Assembly: GCA_964474285.1 (NCBI GenBank) | Contig: CAYYSD010000005.1 | Coordinates: 1 to 60,387, forward strand | Origin: JACRBT01 sp964474285 | GTDB lineage: Bacteria; Chloroflexota; Dehalococcoidia; Tepidiformales; Tepidiformaceae | Reading direction: 5' to 3' | Length of the DNA stretch: 60,387 nt | In this document: positions 34,642-43,624 of the stretch, in pieces | How the letters are laid out: every line of letters starts with the position of its first letter | Numbering within the stretch: the stretch's first letter is position 1 | The notes under the pieces: generated by a model | Database searches by the model: none | Told to the model about the DNA's origin: nothing | Seen by the model: only the letters and a program-made list of their open reading frames with translations | Made by a program: the position numbers and the translations under genes

Positions 34642-36200
34642 TCGTCTCCCTCCCGCGCGAGATCGTGGAGCCGGGGGATATGGTACGCCGCGTCGGCTTC
34701 GAAGGCGCGCAGTTGGCGTTCTTGCTCGGGGGCATCCCAGCCGAGAATTCCCGCGGCGATCCTGGCCGCTTCCCGGTGGCAGCACATGGCGCGGCACGAT
34801 GCCCAGGCGATGCCGGTGCGGCGCATGAGGATGTCGGAAAGCGTAGTGGCGTGTTCCCGGAGGATGGCGTGCACGACTTCGCCCCGGAGGGCGTGGGCAT
34901 GTTCGCAGAGGACTTCAGAGCCGGCTGCGAGAACCGACGGGACGCCGGGACCGTAGAGGCGCAGGTGGCGGCGCGAAGCGGCCGGGAGGCCGCTCTCCTT
35001 GAGCGCGGTGAGCCAGGGAAAGGATGGGAAGGGCTCCGGGGGCGCGTTGCCTGCCCCGGTGCGGGCGGCGACTTCGTTGGCGATGGGCCGGAAGGTGCTG
35101 AGCTTGCCTCCGACCACGCTGAACATGCCGGCTGCGCCGGAGTGCTCGATCACTTCGTGGCGGCGGGAGATGGCCGCTTCCGGCCCGCCGGAGACACGCT
35201 GGAGCGGGCGCAGGCCGGCATAGGCGTAGCGGACGTGCTCGTGGGAAATCGCCAGCCCGGGGAGAAGCATGCCGGCTTCGGCGATCAGGTAGTCCACATC
35301 GTCGCGGGTGGGGCGAATGGCCGAGGGGTCGCCGTCGTAGCGGAGGTCGGTGGTGCCGATGAGGAGGTTGCCATCCTGCGGAACGACGAAGAAAACGCGG
35401 CCGTCCTCCTTCGCGGTGGAGAAGATCGCCTCACGGCCGAGCGGATACTCGCATTCGACGACGATGTGTGAGCCGCGGGTGACACCCAGGAGCGGGGGCG
35501 GGGGCTGATCGAGAGCGGCGTTGACGGCATCGACCCAGGGCCCCGCGGCGTTCACGAGGCAGGTGCAGGCGATTTCGTGGCGGACGCCGTCGCGTTCGAC
35601 TTCGATGGCGGACACTCGACCGGACTGGCTGGCGATGCGGACGACGCGGGTATGGTTGAAGATCGCCGCGCCGGCGGACTCGGCCTCGAGCGCAAGTTCG
35701 AGGGCAAGGCGTTCGGGGGAACGGGCGCGGGCATCGTAGAACGTGAACCCTCCGGAGGCATGGGCGGGGAGGGCCGGGGCGAGGGTACGGAGCGCCGCGG
35801 GCGAGAGGGTGGAATGGCGGGGAAGGCCGCCGCGCCAGGCGAGCGCGTCGTAGGTCGCGAGGCCGGCCCGGATCTGCCAGCCGGGGCGTCGTGTCCAGGG
35901 CAGGCGGGGAAGGATGAACCGCTGGGGGCCGACGAGGTGGGGGCGGGTGCGCAACAACCAGGTTCGCTCGCGCAGTGATTCGAAGACGAGACGAACGTCG
36001 CCGTGTTCGAGATACCTCAGGCCGCCATGGATGAGCTTCGTGGAGCGCCAGGTGGTGCCGAACCCGAAGTCTTCCGCCTCGAAGAGGGCGACGCGCATGC
36101 CCCGGCGAGAGAGTTCGCGGGCGATACCGCAGCCGTTGATGCCGCCGCCGATGATCGCGATATCGAGCGGCGGCCCCGAGGCGAGTTGGTCGAGGTTCAC
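34638..36200 (-). CDS. glpD: FAD-dependent glycerol-3-phosphate dehydrogenase
   Basis: A 520-residue flavoprotein. It shows the FAD-binding IIGGGINGCGIARELSRRG near residue 15, the GlpD motif STKLIHGGLRYLEHGDVRLV, FFVVPQDGNLLIGTTD, and a C-terminal GlpD extension. It oxidises sn-glycerol-3-phosphate to dihydroxyacetone phosphate and feeds electrons to quinone. It overlaps glpK upstream (36197-36200) and the sirtuin downstream, each by four bases. Confidence 0.93.
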   Translation of the reverse strand: MNLDQLASGPPLDIAIIGGGINGCGIARELSRRGMRVALFEAEDFGFGTTWRSTKLIHGGLRYLEHGDVRLVFESLRERTWLLRTRPHLVGPQRFILPRLPWTRRPGWQIRAGLATYDALAWRGGLPRHSTLSPAALRTLAPALPAHASGGFTFYDARARSPERLALELALEAESAGAAIFNHTRVVRIASQSGRVSAIEVERDGVRHEIACTCLVNAAGPWVDAVNAALDQPPPPLLGVTRGSHIVVECEYPLGREAIFSTAKEDGRVFFVVPQDGNLLIGTTDLRYDGDPSAIRPTRDDVDYLIAEAGMLLPGLAISHEHVRYAYAGLRPLQRVSGGPEAAISRRHEVIEHSGAAGMFSVVGGKLSTFRPIANEVAARTGAGNAPPEPFPSFPWLTALKESGLPAASRRHLRLYGPGVPSVLAAGSEVLCEHAHALRGEVVHAILREHATTLSDILMRRTGIAWASCRAMCCHREAARIAAGILGWDAPEQERQLRAFEADAAYHIPRLHDLAREGDE

Positions 36201-37699
36201 GAAGGGCCAGCCCAGCCCTGGGAGCGTTCGACGGCGCGGCGCCAGAGGGCCAGGCGTTCCTGGCGCTGCCCGGGACGCATCTGCGGTTCGAAGACACGCT
36301 CGGGTTTCCAGAGGCTGGCGATCTCGTGTTCATCCGCCCAGATGCCGGCGCCGATGCCGGCGAGGTAGGCGGCGCCGAGGGCCGTCGTTTCGGTCTCGAC
36401 AGGGCGGACGACGGGGATGCCCGCGTAGTCTGCCTGCATCTGCATGAGGAGGTCGTTTTGCGCGGCGCCTCCGTCCACGCGCAGTTCGACCAGGGGCCGC
36501 GAAAGGCCGGCTTCGATGACGCTGACGAGTTCCGCGCTGGACAGGGCGATGGCCTCGAGGGTGGCGCGCGCGATATGCGCGGTGGTGGTGCCCCGCGTGA
36601 GGCCGAGAAGGGCCCCACGGGCATGCGGGTCCCAATACGGTGCGCCCAGGCCCGTGAAGGCGGGCACGAACATGACGCCGCCGGTATCGGGCACGGAGGC
36701 AGCGAGAGCCTCGATATCGCCGGCGCGCTGCACGATGTGCATCTCGTCCCGGAGCCACTGGACTGCGGCGCCGGCGACGAACACCGAGCCTTCGAGGACG
36801 TATTCCGGGCCCGATGGGCCGGAGCCCGCGCCGAGCGAACAGAGCAGGCGCGCCTCGGAATGCACCACTTCGGGGCCGGCGTTCGCGAGCAGGAAGCAGC
36901 CGGTACCATACGTGTTCTTGGCGAGGCCCGGGGCGATGCAGGCCTGTCCGAAAAGGGCGGACTGTTGATCGCCGGCGACACCGAGGATGGGGATGCTGGC
37001 CCCGAGCACATCCGGGTGCGTTTCACCGAAGGCGGAGCGCGAAGGCTGGAGCGTGGGCAGAACGGCACGCGGCACCCGGAGCAGGTCGCAGAGCGTGTCG
37101 TCCCACCGGCCTTTGAGGATGTTGAAGAGCATGGTGCGGCTTGCGTTGGTGTAGTCGGAGAGGTGCGCCTGGCTGCCTGTCAGGCGCCAGATGAGCCATG
37201 TGTCGATGGTGCCAGCGGCGATTTCGCCGCGTTCGGCGCGGGCGCGGAGGCCTTCGCCGCTGTCCAGTATCCAGGCGAGCTTCGTGCCGGAGAAGTAGGG
37301 GTCCACCGTGAGGCCCGTGAGGCGCTGGAGGTTCGCCTCATGCCCGGCGATCTTGAGTCGCTCACAGGCTTCGGCGGTGCGGCGGTCCTGCCAGACGATG
37401 GCGGGACCGACCGGTTCGCCGGTCGCTCGGTCCCAGGCCATGACGGTCTCACGCTGATTGGTGATGCCCACGGCGGAGAGGTCGCGTGGGCGGACACCGG
37501 CCGAGGCGAGCGCGGTGGCTATGGCGCTTTCGGTGCTTCCCCAGATGTCCGCGGGATGGTGTTCGACCCATCCGGGGCGGGGGAAGTGCTGGGGGAAGGA
37601 CTCCTGGCCGCCGCCGGCAACCTGGCCGTGGCGGTCCACGATGAGGGCGCGGGAACTCGTGGTCCCCTGGTCTATCGCGAGAACGAACGGCCCGGCCAT
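36197..37699 (-). CDS. glpK: Glycerol kinase
   Basis: A 500-residue FGGY kinase starting MAGPFVLAIDQGTTSSRALI, which carries the phosphate-1 loop. AWDRATGEPVGPAIVWQDRRT, LNRR-like substrate regions, GAGSGPSGPEYVLEGSVFVAGAAVQWLRD and VDGGAAQNDLLMQMQAD are all typical of GlpK. The ATG at 37699 has no clear ribosome binding site, and the upstream open frame does not look like GlpK. It phosphorylates glycerol and hands the product to GlpD. No glycerol facilitator gene is in the window. Confidence 0.93.
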   Translation of the reverse strand: MAGPFVLAIDQGTTSSRALIVDRHGQVAGGGQESFPQHFPRPGWVEHHPADIWGSTESAIATALASAGVRPRDLSAVGITNQRETVMAWDRATGEPVGPAIVWQDRRTAEACERLKIAGHEANLQRLTGLTVDPYFSGTKLAWILDSGEGLRARAERGEIAAGTIDTWLIWRLTGSQAHLSDYTNASRTMLFNILKGRWDDTLCDLLRVPRAVLPTLQPSRSAFGETHPDVLGASIPILGVAGDQQSALFGQACIAPGLAKNTYGTGCFLLANAGPEVVHSEARLLCSLGAGSGPSGPEYVLEGSVFVAGAAVQWLRDEMHIVQRAGDIEALAASVPDTGGVMFVPAFTGLGAPYWDPHARGALLGLTRGTTTAHIARATLEAIALSSAELVSVIEAGLSRPLVELRVDGGAAQNDLLMQMQADYAGIPVVRPVETETTALGAAYLAGIGAGIWADEHEIASLWKPERVFEPQMRPGQRQERLALWRRAVERSQGWAGPS

Positions 37700-37746
37700 G
37701 AGGGAAGTATACGGAGTACGGCCGATTGACGGCCTGGAGCGCTGAG

Positions 37747-38580
37747 CTACTCGATGTCGCGGCGGGTTGAGGCGATGGCAAGCCACCCCGTGATGGCGGT
37801 GAAGAACACGAGGAAGGCGGTGCCCTGCCACGGGGACGGGAGGTGCTGCGGGAGGGCCGGACCGCCACGCATTGGCCCGTTGGCGGAGAGGACGGCGTCG
37901 ATGTTCTGGCTGAGCGTGAAGCGGGCAGCCTCTGCGGCGCCACCGCCGGCAGACTGGAGGAGCGCGGCGCCGATCGGTTCGAGAAGGAGCACCACCAGGG
38001 AGACGCCGACGGCGGTCGTCGCGCTGCGCGTGAGGGCGGCAAGCGTCGTTGCGAAGACCGCGAACAGCGACACGAGCAGGACATCGCGCAGGGCCGCGGC
38101 GGCGACGGCTGTCGCCAGGCTGCCGTGCGCGTCGACCTCAAGTTCGCCGCGCACGGCCGCAGCGCAGATCCCGCAGAGGACGGTGGCGAGAAAGCCAATC
38201 GCAACCAGGACTGCGGCGCATGCGAGACAGGCGAGGAGGCGGGCGAGCATCGGGCGCTTCCGTTCGCCGGTCCAGGTGGCCTGGGAAAGGACGGTGCGCC
38301 AGCGGAATTCGGAGGCGGTCCCGACCCCCGCCAGGATGATGACGGCAATGGCGGAGCAGCGGAAGACGAGCGCATCGCCGAACGCGGCCAGGTTGTTGAC
38401 GTCGAGTGCGGCCCGGTATTCGCGAAGACCCTGCTCCCCAACATCCTCCGCAGGAGCGCCGGCGACGGCCAGCAGCAAGGCGTAAACCACCACGATTAGG
38501 CCCGGGACAAGGGCGCAGACGACCCACGTCATCCGGCGCTTACGGAGCTTGAAGAGTTCCACTGTGAGAAGCGCCCTCAT
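37747..38580 (-). CDS. ABC-2 type transporter permease
   Basis: A 277-residue protein with about six membrane helices (VCALVPGLIVVVYALLL, LVFRCSAIAVIILAGVGT, and others) and the ELFKLRKRRMTW start common in ABC-2 exporters. Residues EFRWRTVLSQATWTGERKRPMLARL form the cytoplasmic loop before the next helix. The ATG overlaps the ATPase stop by four bases. glpK begins 47 bp downstream and may be on the same transcript, though a functional link is not evident. Confidence 0.82.
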   Translation of the reverse strand: MRALLTVELFKLRKRRMTWVVCALVPGLIVVVYALLLAVAGAPAEDVGEQGLREYRAALDVNNLAAFGDALVFRCSAIAVIILAGVGTASEFRWRTVLSQATWTGERKRPMLARLLACLACAAVLVAIGFLATVLCGICAAAVRGELEVDAHGSLATAVAAAALRDVLLVSLFAVFATTLAALTRSATTAVGVSLVVLLLEPIGAALLQSAGGGAAEAARFTLSQNIDAVLSANGPMRGGPALPQHLPSPWQGTAFLVFFTAITGWLAIASTRRDIE

Positions 38581-39491
38581 GCCGCCTCCCGAGGAGCGGT
38601 GATCTGCAGATAGGCAGCTTCCAGCGAGCGGTGCGCCGGGCGGATCTCGCTGGCGAAGAGGCCCGCGGCCGCCAGCGCCCGGTTCAGCGAGGAGGCTTCG
38701 CCCGGGTCGGCATCCACGATGAGCGCATCGCCCTCGAAGCGGACAGCACGAACGGAAGGCAGGGCCGCGAGAACGGCTCGAGCGCGCTTGGCGTCGGGGA
38801 CGGCGATGTGGATGGCGTGGCCGCCGACGAGGTTTTCGACACTCTCCATGGCGATGAGACGGCCACGGTTCATGACGGCAACACGCGTGCACACCTGTTC
38901 GACTTCGTGGAGGGCGTGACTGGAGAAGAAAACGGTCCGGCCTTCGGCGGCAAGTTCCCGCACAAGCTCGAGAACAGCATGCTGCCCCGCCGGATCGAGG
39001 CCCGTCGCGGGCTCATCGAGGATGACGAGCTCGGGGTCGCGAAGGAGGACGGCTGCGAGCGCCAGGCGCTGCTTCATACCCACCGAGTAACGGCCGAACG
39101 GACGGCCTCCGGCTTCGCGGAGGCCAACGCGGGCGAGCGCTGCGCTCACGGCTGCGTCGGAAGTGCCGGCGGTGATGCCCAGCAACCGGAGATTGTCCCG
39201 GGCGGACATGAACGGGTAGAAGGCCGGGGCTTCGACCATGGCGCCCACGCGGCGGAGAAGCGCCGGGGCATGGGGGCCGACTGGCTGCCCAAAGATACGC
39301 GCTTCGCCGGAGGTGGGCCGCACGAGACCAAGGAGCATCTTGATCGTGGTAGTCTTGCCCGCGCCGTTGGGGCCAAGGAAGCCAAACACTTCCCCGGCCG
39401 CGACATCGAAGCTCACGCCGTCGACCGCGGCGAATTCGCCGAAGTTCTTCGTGAGGGAACGCACGCTCATAGCGGGTTCGCTGATGGTCAT
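38577..39491 (-). CDS. ABC-2 exporter ATPase (CcmA/DrrA-like)
   Basis: A 304-residue ATPase: Walker A GPNGAGKTT at residues 40-48, signature near FGRYSVGMKQRLALA, Walker B ELVILDEPATGLDPAG, and switch His in SSHALHEVEQVC. The C-terminal ~85-residue extension (AIHIAVPDAKRARAV onward) is typical of DrrA-type exporters. No strong ribosome binding site precedes the ATG at 39491; Met8 is an alternative. It drives the ABC-2 permease next to it; the cargo is unknown. Confidence 0.87.
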   Translation of the reverse strand: MTISEPAMSVRSLTKNFGEFAAVDGVSFDVAAGEVFGFLGPNGAGKTTTIKMLLGLVRPTSGEARIFGQPVGPHAPALLRRVGAMVEAPAFYPFMSARDNLRLLGITAGTSDAAVSAALARVGLREAGGRPFGRYSVGMKQRLALAAVLLRDPELVILDEPATGLDPAGQHAVLELVRELAAEGRTVFFSSHALHEVEQVCTRVAVMNRGRLIAMESVENLVGGHAIHIAVPDAKRARAVLAALPSVRAVRFEGDALIVDADPGEASSLNRALAAAGLFASEIRPAHRSLEAAYLQITAPREAA

Positions 39492-39580
39492 GCAGTGATG
39501 ATCGGCCCGTGACCGGCACAGGCGCAGGGCCCGGCGACGCGACCCGGGGCGATGGCACGCACGAACTGAAGGAGGCAAGG

Positions 39581-39967
39581 ATGTTTGAAACACGAGAAGA
39601 ACGCTTCGACGCCGGGATGAAGGTGCGGAGGAGCGTGGTGGGCGATGCATATGTGGACGCATCGCTGGCGGCCACAGACGACTTCAACCGCGACCTGCAG
39701 CAGCTCATCACGGAATATGCGTGGGGAGCGATCTGGACGCGGCCGGGTCTTTCGCGGCGCGACCGTTCGATTCTCAATCTCGGCATGCTGACCGCGCTCA
39801 ACCGGCCGTTTGAACTGAAGCTGCACGTCCGCGGGGCGCTGAACAATGGACTGAGCGAGGCCGAGATCAGCGAGATCATCCTGCAGTCCGCCATCTATTG
39901 CGGAGTGCCGGCCGCGCTCGAGGCCACGCGAGTAGCACGCGAAGTATTCCAGGAAGCGCGCCCGTGA
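39581..39967 (+). CDS. Carboxymuconolactone decarboxylase-family protein
   Basis: A 128-residue protein; the ATG at 39581 follows AAGGAGG perfectly, so the longer frame was dropped. It is a PcaC-like fold with RPGLSRRDRSILNLGMLTAL, ELKLHVRGALNNGLSEAEISEIILQSAIYCGVPAALEA. It may be a gamma-carboxymuconolactone decarboxylase or a related non-redox member, since it lacks the CxxC of AhpD. Its stop overlaps the GTG of the next gene (GTGA), so the pair is co-translated. Confidence 0.85.
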   Translation: MFETREERFDAGMKVRRSVVGDAYVDASLAATDDFNRDLQQLITEYAWGAIWTRPGLSRRDRSILNLGMLTALNRPFELKLHVRGALNNGLSEAEISEIILQSAIYCGVPAALEATRVAREVFQEARP

Positions 39968-40866
39968 CCGGCCGGGCGCCCGTTCTGCCGGGCGCCGCCG
40001 TGGCGTTCGCCGGCCTGGGGAAGATGGGCCAGCCCATGGCAGCCAACCTGGCGAAGGCCGGGTACCGCATTTGGCCCCTGGATGTGGACGCCGCGGCGGT
40101 CGATTCCTTCCGGACGAGGTCCCCGGGATCGTTGGCTGAGGCCGCCGAATGCGCCGCGGCGATCACGATGCTGCCGGACGGCCAGGTGGTGCGCGAGGTG
40201 CTGCTGGGCGAGGGTGGGCTGCTGCCGCGGCTGACGCCCGGTGCGCTGGTCATCGACATGAGCTCGTCGTCACCGGTTGGGAGCCGGCAACTGGCGGAGG
40301 AGCTGCGGCTGCTGGGTTTTGGGTTCGTCGACGCGCCCGTCTCGGGAGGTGTGGCGCGGGCCGTGCCGGGCACGCTCGCCGTGATGGCCGGTGGGGATCC
40401 GGACGACATCGCTGCGGCGCGCCCGCTGCTCACTGTGCTGGGGAGATCCTTGCACGAGACAGGAGGCACAGGCTCTGCGCACGCAATGAAGGCGCTCAAC
40501 AACTACGTTTCGGCGGCGGGGCTCCTCGCGGCGACGGAAGCGGTCATCGCAGCGCAGAAGTTTGGACTGGACCCGCGCAAGGTGGTGGACGTGCTGAACG
40601 CCTCGACCGGGATGAACAACAGCACGCAAAACAAGTTCGTCCAGTACATCCTCTCGCGGAAATTTGACTCGGGCTTCTCGCTGGGGCTGATGGCGAAGGA
40701 CCTGCGCATCGCGCTGGAGGTCATCGAGTCCACAGGGAGCCCGAGCCTGATCGCACACACCGTGGTAGAGGCGGTGAACGACGCGGAGAATCTGCTCGGC
40801 GGCCAGGAAGACCACACAGGCGTGGTGAAGCACTGGGAGAAAGCGGCCGGGATCCAGCTCGGATAG
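39964..40866 (+). CDS. Beta-hydroxyacid dehydrogenase (3-hydroxyisobutyrate dehydrogenase family)
   Basis: A 300-residue NAD(P) enzyme with its GTG start at 39964 in the GTGA overlap. It has the Rossmann motif FAGLGKMGQPMAANLAKAG, the substrate motif DAPVSGGVARAVPGTL, catalytic Lys in HAMKALNNYVSAAG, and the C-terminal helical domain KDLRIALEVIESTGSP. Family members oxidise 3-hydroxyisobutyrate, tartronate semialdehyde and similar acids. Coupling to the CMD protein suggests a small aromatic- or hydroxyacid-degradation module. Confidence 0.87.
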   Translation: MTGRAPVLPGAAVAFAGLGKMGQPMAANLAKAGYRIWPLDVDAAAVDSFRTRSPGSLAEAAECAAAITMLPDGQVVREVLLGEGGLLPRLTPGALVIDMSSSSPVGSRQLAEELRLLGFGFVDAPVSGGVARAVPGTLAVMAGGDPDDIAAARPLLTVLGRSLHETGGTGSAHAMKALNNYVSAAGLLAATEAVIAAQKFGLDPRKVVDVLNASTGMNNSTQNKFVQYILSRKFDSGFSLGLMAKDLRIALEVIESTGSPSLIAHTVVEAVNDAENLLGGQEDHTGVVKHWEKAAGIQLG

Positions 40867-40878
40867 TGCGGGGAGGGG

Positions 40879-42033
40879 CTAGAGGGCGCCCGCGAACGCT
40901 GTGCGCTTGCGTTCCGAGACTTCCTGCACCTGGCGGCGCTCGTAGAGGAGACGTTCGTAGTAGGCAAGGACGCGGCGAGCGACGCTATCCCAGCTGTAGT
41001 GCACGGATTGGGCCTGGCCGGCCGCGCCGATTCGCTGACGGCGGGAGGGGTCGCGCAAGAGGCCGAGGACGGCTTCCGCAAGCGCCTCATCATCCTTGGG
41101 ACGGAAGAGGACGCCATCGACATCGTTCGTGATGACGCCCGCGAAACCTTCGATGTTGCTGGCAACGACGGCGACACCGGCGGCCATCGCTTCGAGGAGC
41201 ACGATGCCCTGGCTTTCGTTGCCAGTGTTCGGGGCGCAGAAAACATGGGCACTGCGGTGGTAGCGCGGCAGTTCGGCGTAGGCCACGTTGGAACGGAAGA
41301 CCACGTCCGGGAAGGGACGCATGAGGCGTTCGTAGCGGCTGAAGTCCCCGGCGCCGACGACGATGAGGCGGGAGTTGGGTTCCTGCTGGCGCATTCGAAT
41401 GTACGCACGCAGGAGGTATTTGAGGCCTTTGCGCTTTTCCGGGCGGCCGACGAAGAGGATGTTGAACCGGCCATCGTCGAACTCGGGCAAGGCCTCGACG
41501 GGTTGGGCGAAGTGGGCGTAGTCGATCCCGTTGGGAATGATGTTGAAATAGCCGGCGAAATAGCGGCTGACAAGCCCGACGGCCGCAGGCGAGACTGCGA
41601 TCTTGCCTTCGAGCTTGCGGAACCAGCGGCGCGTGAGCGGGCGCGTGTAGTCGTAGATCTTGCTGCCGCCCTCTTTGGCCGCGTGGAACGTGCCCACGTT
41701 GGCGGCCTGGGAATAGCGGAGGAAGTGGTAAGGAAGGAGCGGCATCAGCGGCTCATGCATATGGACGATGTCGAAATTGCCTTCCGACAGGACGGCTTTC
41801 ACGGCGGGAGACTTCCAGGAGAACGTGATACGGGCGACGGAGCCGCTGGCCCGCACATTCCGCGGCTTCCCCATGACGATGCACTCATCCTGGACGGCTT
41901 CGCGATCGCTTGCCGGAGCGAAGATGGTGACGTCGTGGCCCCATTCGCGGAACTTGCGCGTGAGGTTGGAGATGTGGTTGTTCACGCCGCCCTGGACGCA
42001 CCAGTCATACGGCGAAACAAGGGCAATCCTCAC
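40879..42033 (-). CDS. GT4 glycosyltransferase, PimA-like
   Basis: A 384-residue protein with a GTG start at 42033 after AGGAGGA, in a GTGA overlap with the PHP gene. It starts VRIALVSPYDWCVQGGVNNHI, with GSVARITF and MHEPLMPLLPYHFL in the acceptor half. The GT4 donor motifs are VGRPEKRKGLKYLLRAY and NESQGIVLLEAMAAGVAVVAS. The pattern closely follows mycobacterial PimA, the GDP-mannose:phosphatidylinositol mannosyltransferase. The acceptor lipid here is not known. It is the last gene of the acyltransferase/PHP cluster. Confidence 0.88.
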   Translation of the reverse strand: MRIALVSPYDWCVQGGVNNHISNLTRKFREWGHDVTIFAPASDREAVQDECIVMGKPRNVRASGSVARITFSWKSPAVKAVLSEGNFDIVHMHEPLMPLLPYHFLRYSQAANVGTFHAAKEGGSKIYDYTRPLTRRWFRKLEGKIAVSPAAVGLVSRYFAGYFNIIPNGIDYAHFAQPVEALPEFDDGRFNILFVGRPEKRKGLKYLLRAYIRMRQQEPNSRLIVVGAGDFSRYERLMRPFPDVVFRSNVAYAELPRYHRSAHVFCAPNTGNESQGIVLLEAMAAGVAVVASNIEGFAGVITNDVDGVLFRPKDDEALAEAVLGLLRDPSRRQRIGAAGQAQSVHYSWDSVARRVLAYYERLLYERRQVQEVSERKRTAFAGAL

Positions 42034-42764
42034 CGGCCGTTCCTCCTGACCCGTGCTCGCAGCATCTTCCTGGGTGTCGCCGCGTATCCCCATGCGAGAC
42101 CCAGCGCAAGGCTGCGAAAGCCAACCCGCCGCGCCGAAGGATACGATGACTGACCACTCTGCGTCGCCCCCCGAATGATACTTTCTCGCAATTCCGCTGC
42201 GGTTTCGCCATCGAATTCCGTCCAGGCGCACCCTATGTGAAGTATGTGGTGCGCATCGCTGCCCCCTGTCCCGGGAAGGTGCCACCACTCTTCGTTGGCC
42301 CGCAGCGCCTTGCGGGCCGTGACACGTCCGGCTGGGCTTGGGTTCGCCGTCTCGATCGCGTCGAAGGTCACGCCGGCCTCGTTCCGTTCCACGATTCGGT
42401 CGATGGTGCGTTCGCTGAGGGAGCGTGTGAGCCAGCTCATCGGATGCGGGACGACGGCCAGGCCTTCGGCGGTGTGGATGGACTCGAGGGTGCGTTCGAT
42501 GCCACGGAAGCTCCTGGGGGAGTCTTCGACCCAGAGGGCGAGAAGATGCCCCTGGAGCGTGGTGACCTCTGCGCCAGGGACAACTTCCAGTCGCAGGGCG
42601 CGTTTCGCGGCGTATTCGCGTGCCCGCAGACCGCCGGTGGCGTCTTCGTGATCGGTGACGGCAATCACATCGAGGCCAAGGTGATCGGCGTGGTCGACCA
42701 CCTCCTCAATCGTGCCGAATCCATCGGAGACGCGGGTGTGGATGTGGAGGTCGGCTTTACCCAC
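42030..42764 (-). CDS. PHP-domain phosphoesterase
   Basis: A 244-residue protein starting at the GTG at 42764, where it overlaps the end of the acyltransferase gene by 8 bp. Metal-binding PHP motifs are ADLHIHTRVSDG at the N-terminus, VIAVTDHED, VVPGAEV, and GGSDAHH. It resembles TrpH/RNase AM-like or histidinol-phosphatase-like PHP enzymes that remove phosphate from nucleotides or small molecules. Its position between lipid acyltransferases and a PimA-like transferase suggests a phospho-lipid or phospho-sugar substrate, but this is inference. Confidence 0.83.
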   Translation of the reverse strand: MGKADLHIHTRVSDGFGTIEEVVDHADHLGLDVIAVTDHEDATGGLRAREYAAKRALRLEVVPGAEVTTLQGHLLALWVEDSPRSFRGIERTLESIHTAEGLAVVPHPMSWLTRSLSERTIDRIVERNEAGVTFDAIETANPSPAGRVTARKALRANEEWWHLPGTGGSDAHHILHIGCAWTEFDGETAAELRESIIRGATQSGQSSYPSARRVGFRSLALGLAWGYAATPRKMLRARVRRNGR

Positions 42765-43623
42765 AGCGGTGGACTCGCCAGTAGTCCTCGAGAACCGTCC
42801 ATTGGCCGGGTTCGCGCCGGATCTGCTTTTCGAGCAGGAGGGCAAAGCACTGGGCGGCTTCGCGAACGGCGTCCTGAGTATCGCCGGTGCGGGACACGTG
42901 GATAGGCTCTTCCACGAAGAGGGTCATGTCGTCCATTCCACGGCGGGCGCAGAAGATTGGCAAGACAGTGGCGCCGGTGCGGCGGGCAAGTTCCCAGGGA
43001 CCGGCCGGCAGCTTCACGCGGCGGCCGAACATGGTGACGCAGATGCCGTTGCCCTGGAGATCACGGTCGCCAACCATGCCGAGGAGGCCGCCGTTCTTGA
43101 GCGCATCGAGGCAGGCGCGAAGCCCGCGGAAGTCTGCTTCGTAGAATGAACCGCCGGCCGCCGAGCGGAATTCGAGGAGGTAATCGGCGAGGGACTGGGG
43201 CTGGAGCGCCTCCACGAGGGCGACGAAGGGCCGCCCGCGGACGCTGAGGGCGAGGGAGGCGAGTTCGGGGTCACCGGCATGCGCGCTGACCAGGATGACA
43301 GGTCCGGGCTGGCCCAGGGGAGCCAGGCGATCTTCGTTCACCAGCGTGATGTGATCGCGTTCGTAATGGCGCAGGTCGCGGCGGGGAAGCGTGGCGAGAT
43401 CGACGTAGTAGCGGGCCACGTTGCGGACCGCCTTGAGACCCTCCCGGCTGGCACGCGCGCGGTCCCCATCGCAGGCGGGCAGCAGGTTTGATGTGACACG
43501 GCGGCGAAGGGCGGGGCGTGTGCGCCAGGCCAGCCAACCGGTGAAATAGGCGAGCCCGTAGAAGGTGCGGGGAAAGCGGCCGGCCAGCGGAAGAATGATG
43601 TGAAGCGCCCAGAGTTTCCACAT
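42757..43623 (-). CDS. LpxL/PatA-like lipid acyltransferase (1 of 2)
   Basis: A 288-residue membrane-associated acyltransferase. The ATG at 43623 sits one base after the stop of the previous gene (TGAGATG); a GTG at 43635 is an alternative. The catalytic motif is VSAHAGDPE with His115 and Glu120 (H-x4-E). LKNGGLLGMVGDRDLQGNGICVTMFGR and KLPAGPWELARRTGATVLPIF are typical of the LpxL/HtrB/PatA family. It transfers a fatty acyl group to a glycolipid. In a monoderm setting PatA-like acylation of a PIM-type lipid is more likely than lipid A. Confidence 0.87.
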   Translation of the reverse strand: MWKLWALHIILPLAGRFPRTFYGLAYFTGWLAWRTRPALRRRVTSNLLPACDGDRARASREGLKAVRNVARYYVDLATLPRRDLRHYERDHITLVNEDRLAPLGQPGPVILVSAHAGDPELASLALSVRGRPFVALVEALQPQSLADYLLEFRSAAGGSFYEADFRGLRACLDALKNGGLLGMVGDRDLQGNGICVTMFGRRVKLPAGPWELARRTGATVLPIFCARRGMDDMTLFVEEPIHVSRTGDTQDAVREAAQCFALLLEKQIRREPGQWTVLEDYWRVHRCG

Positions 43624-43624
43624 C

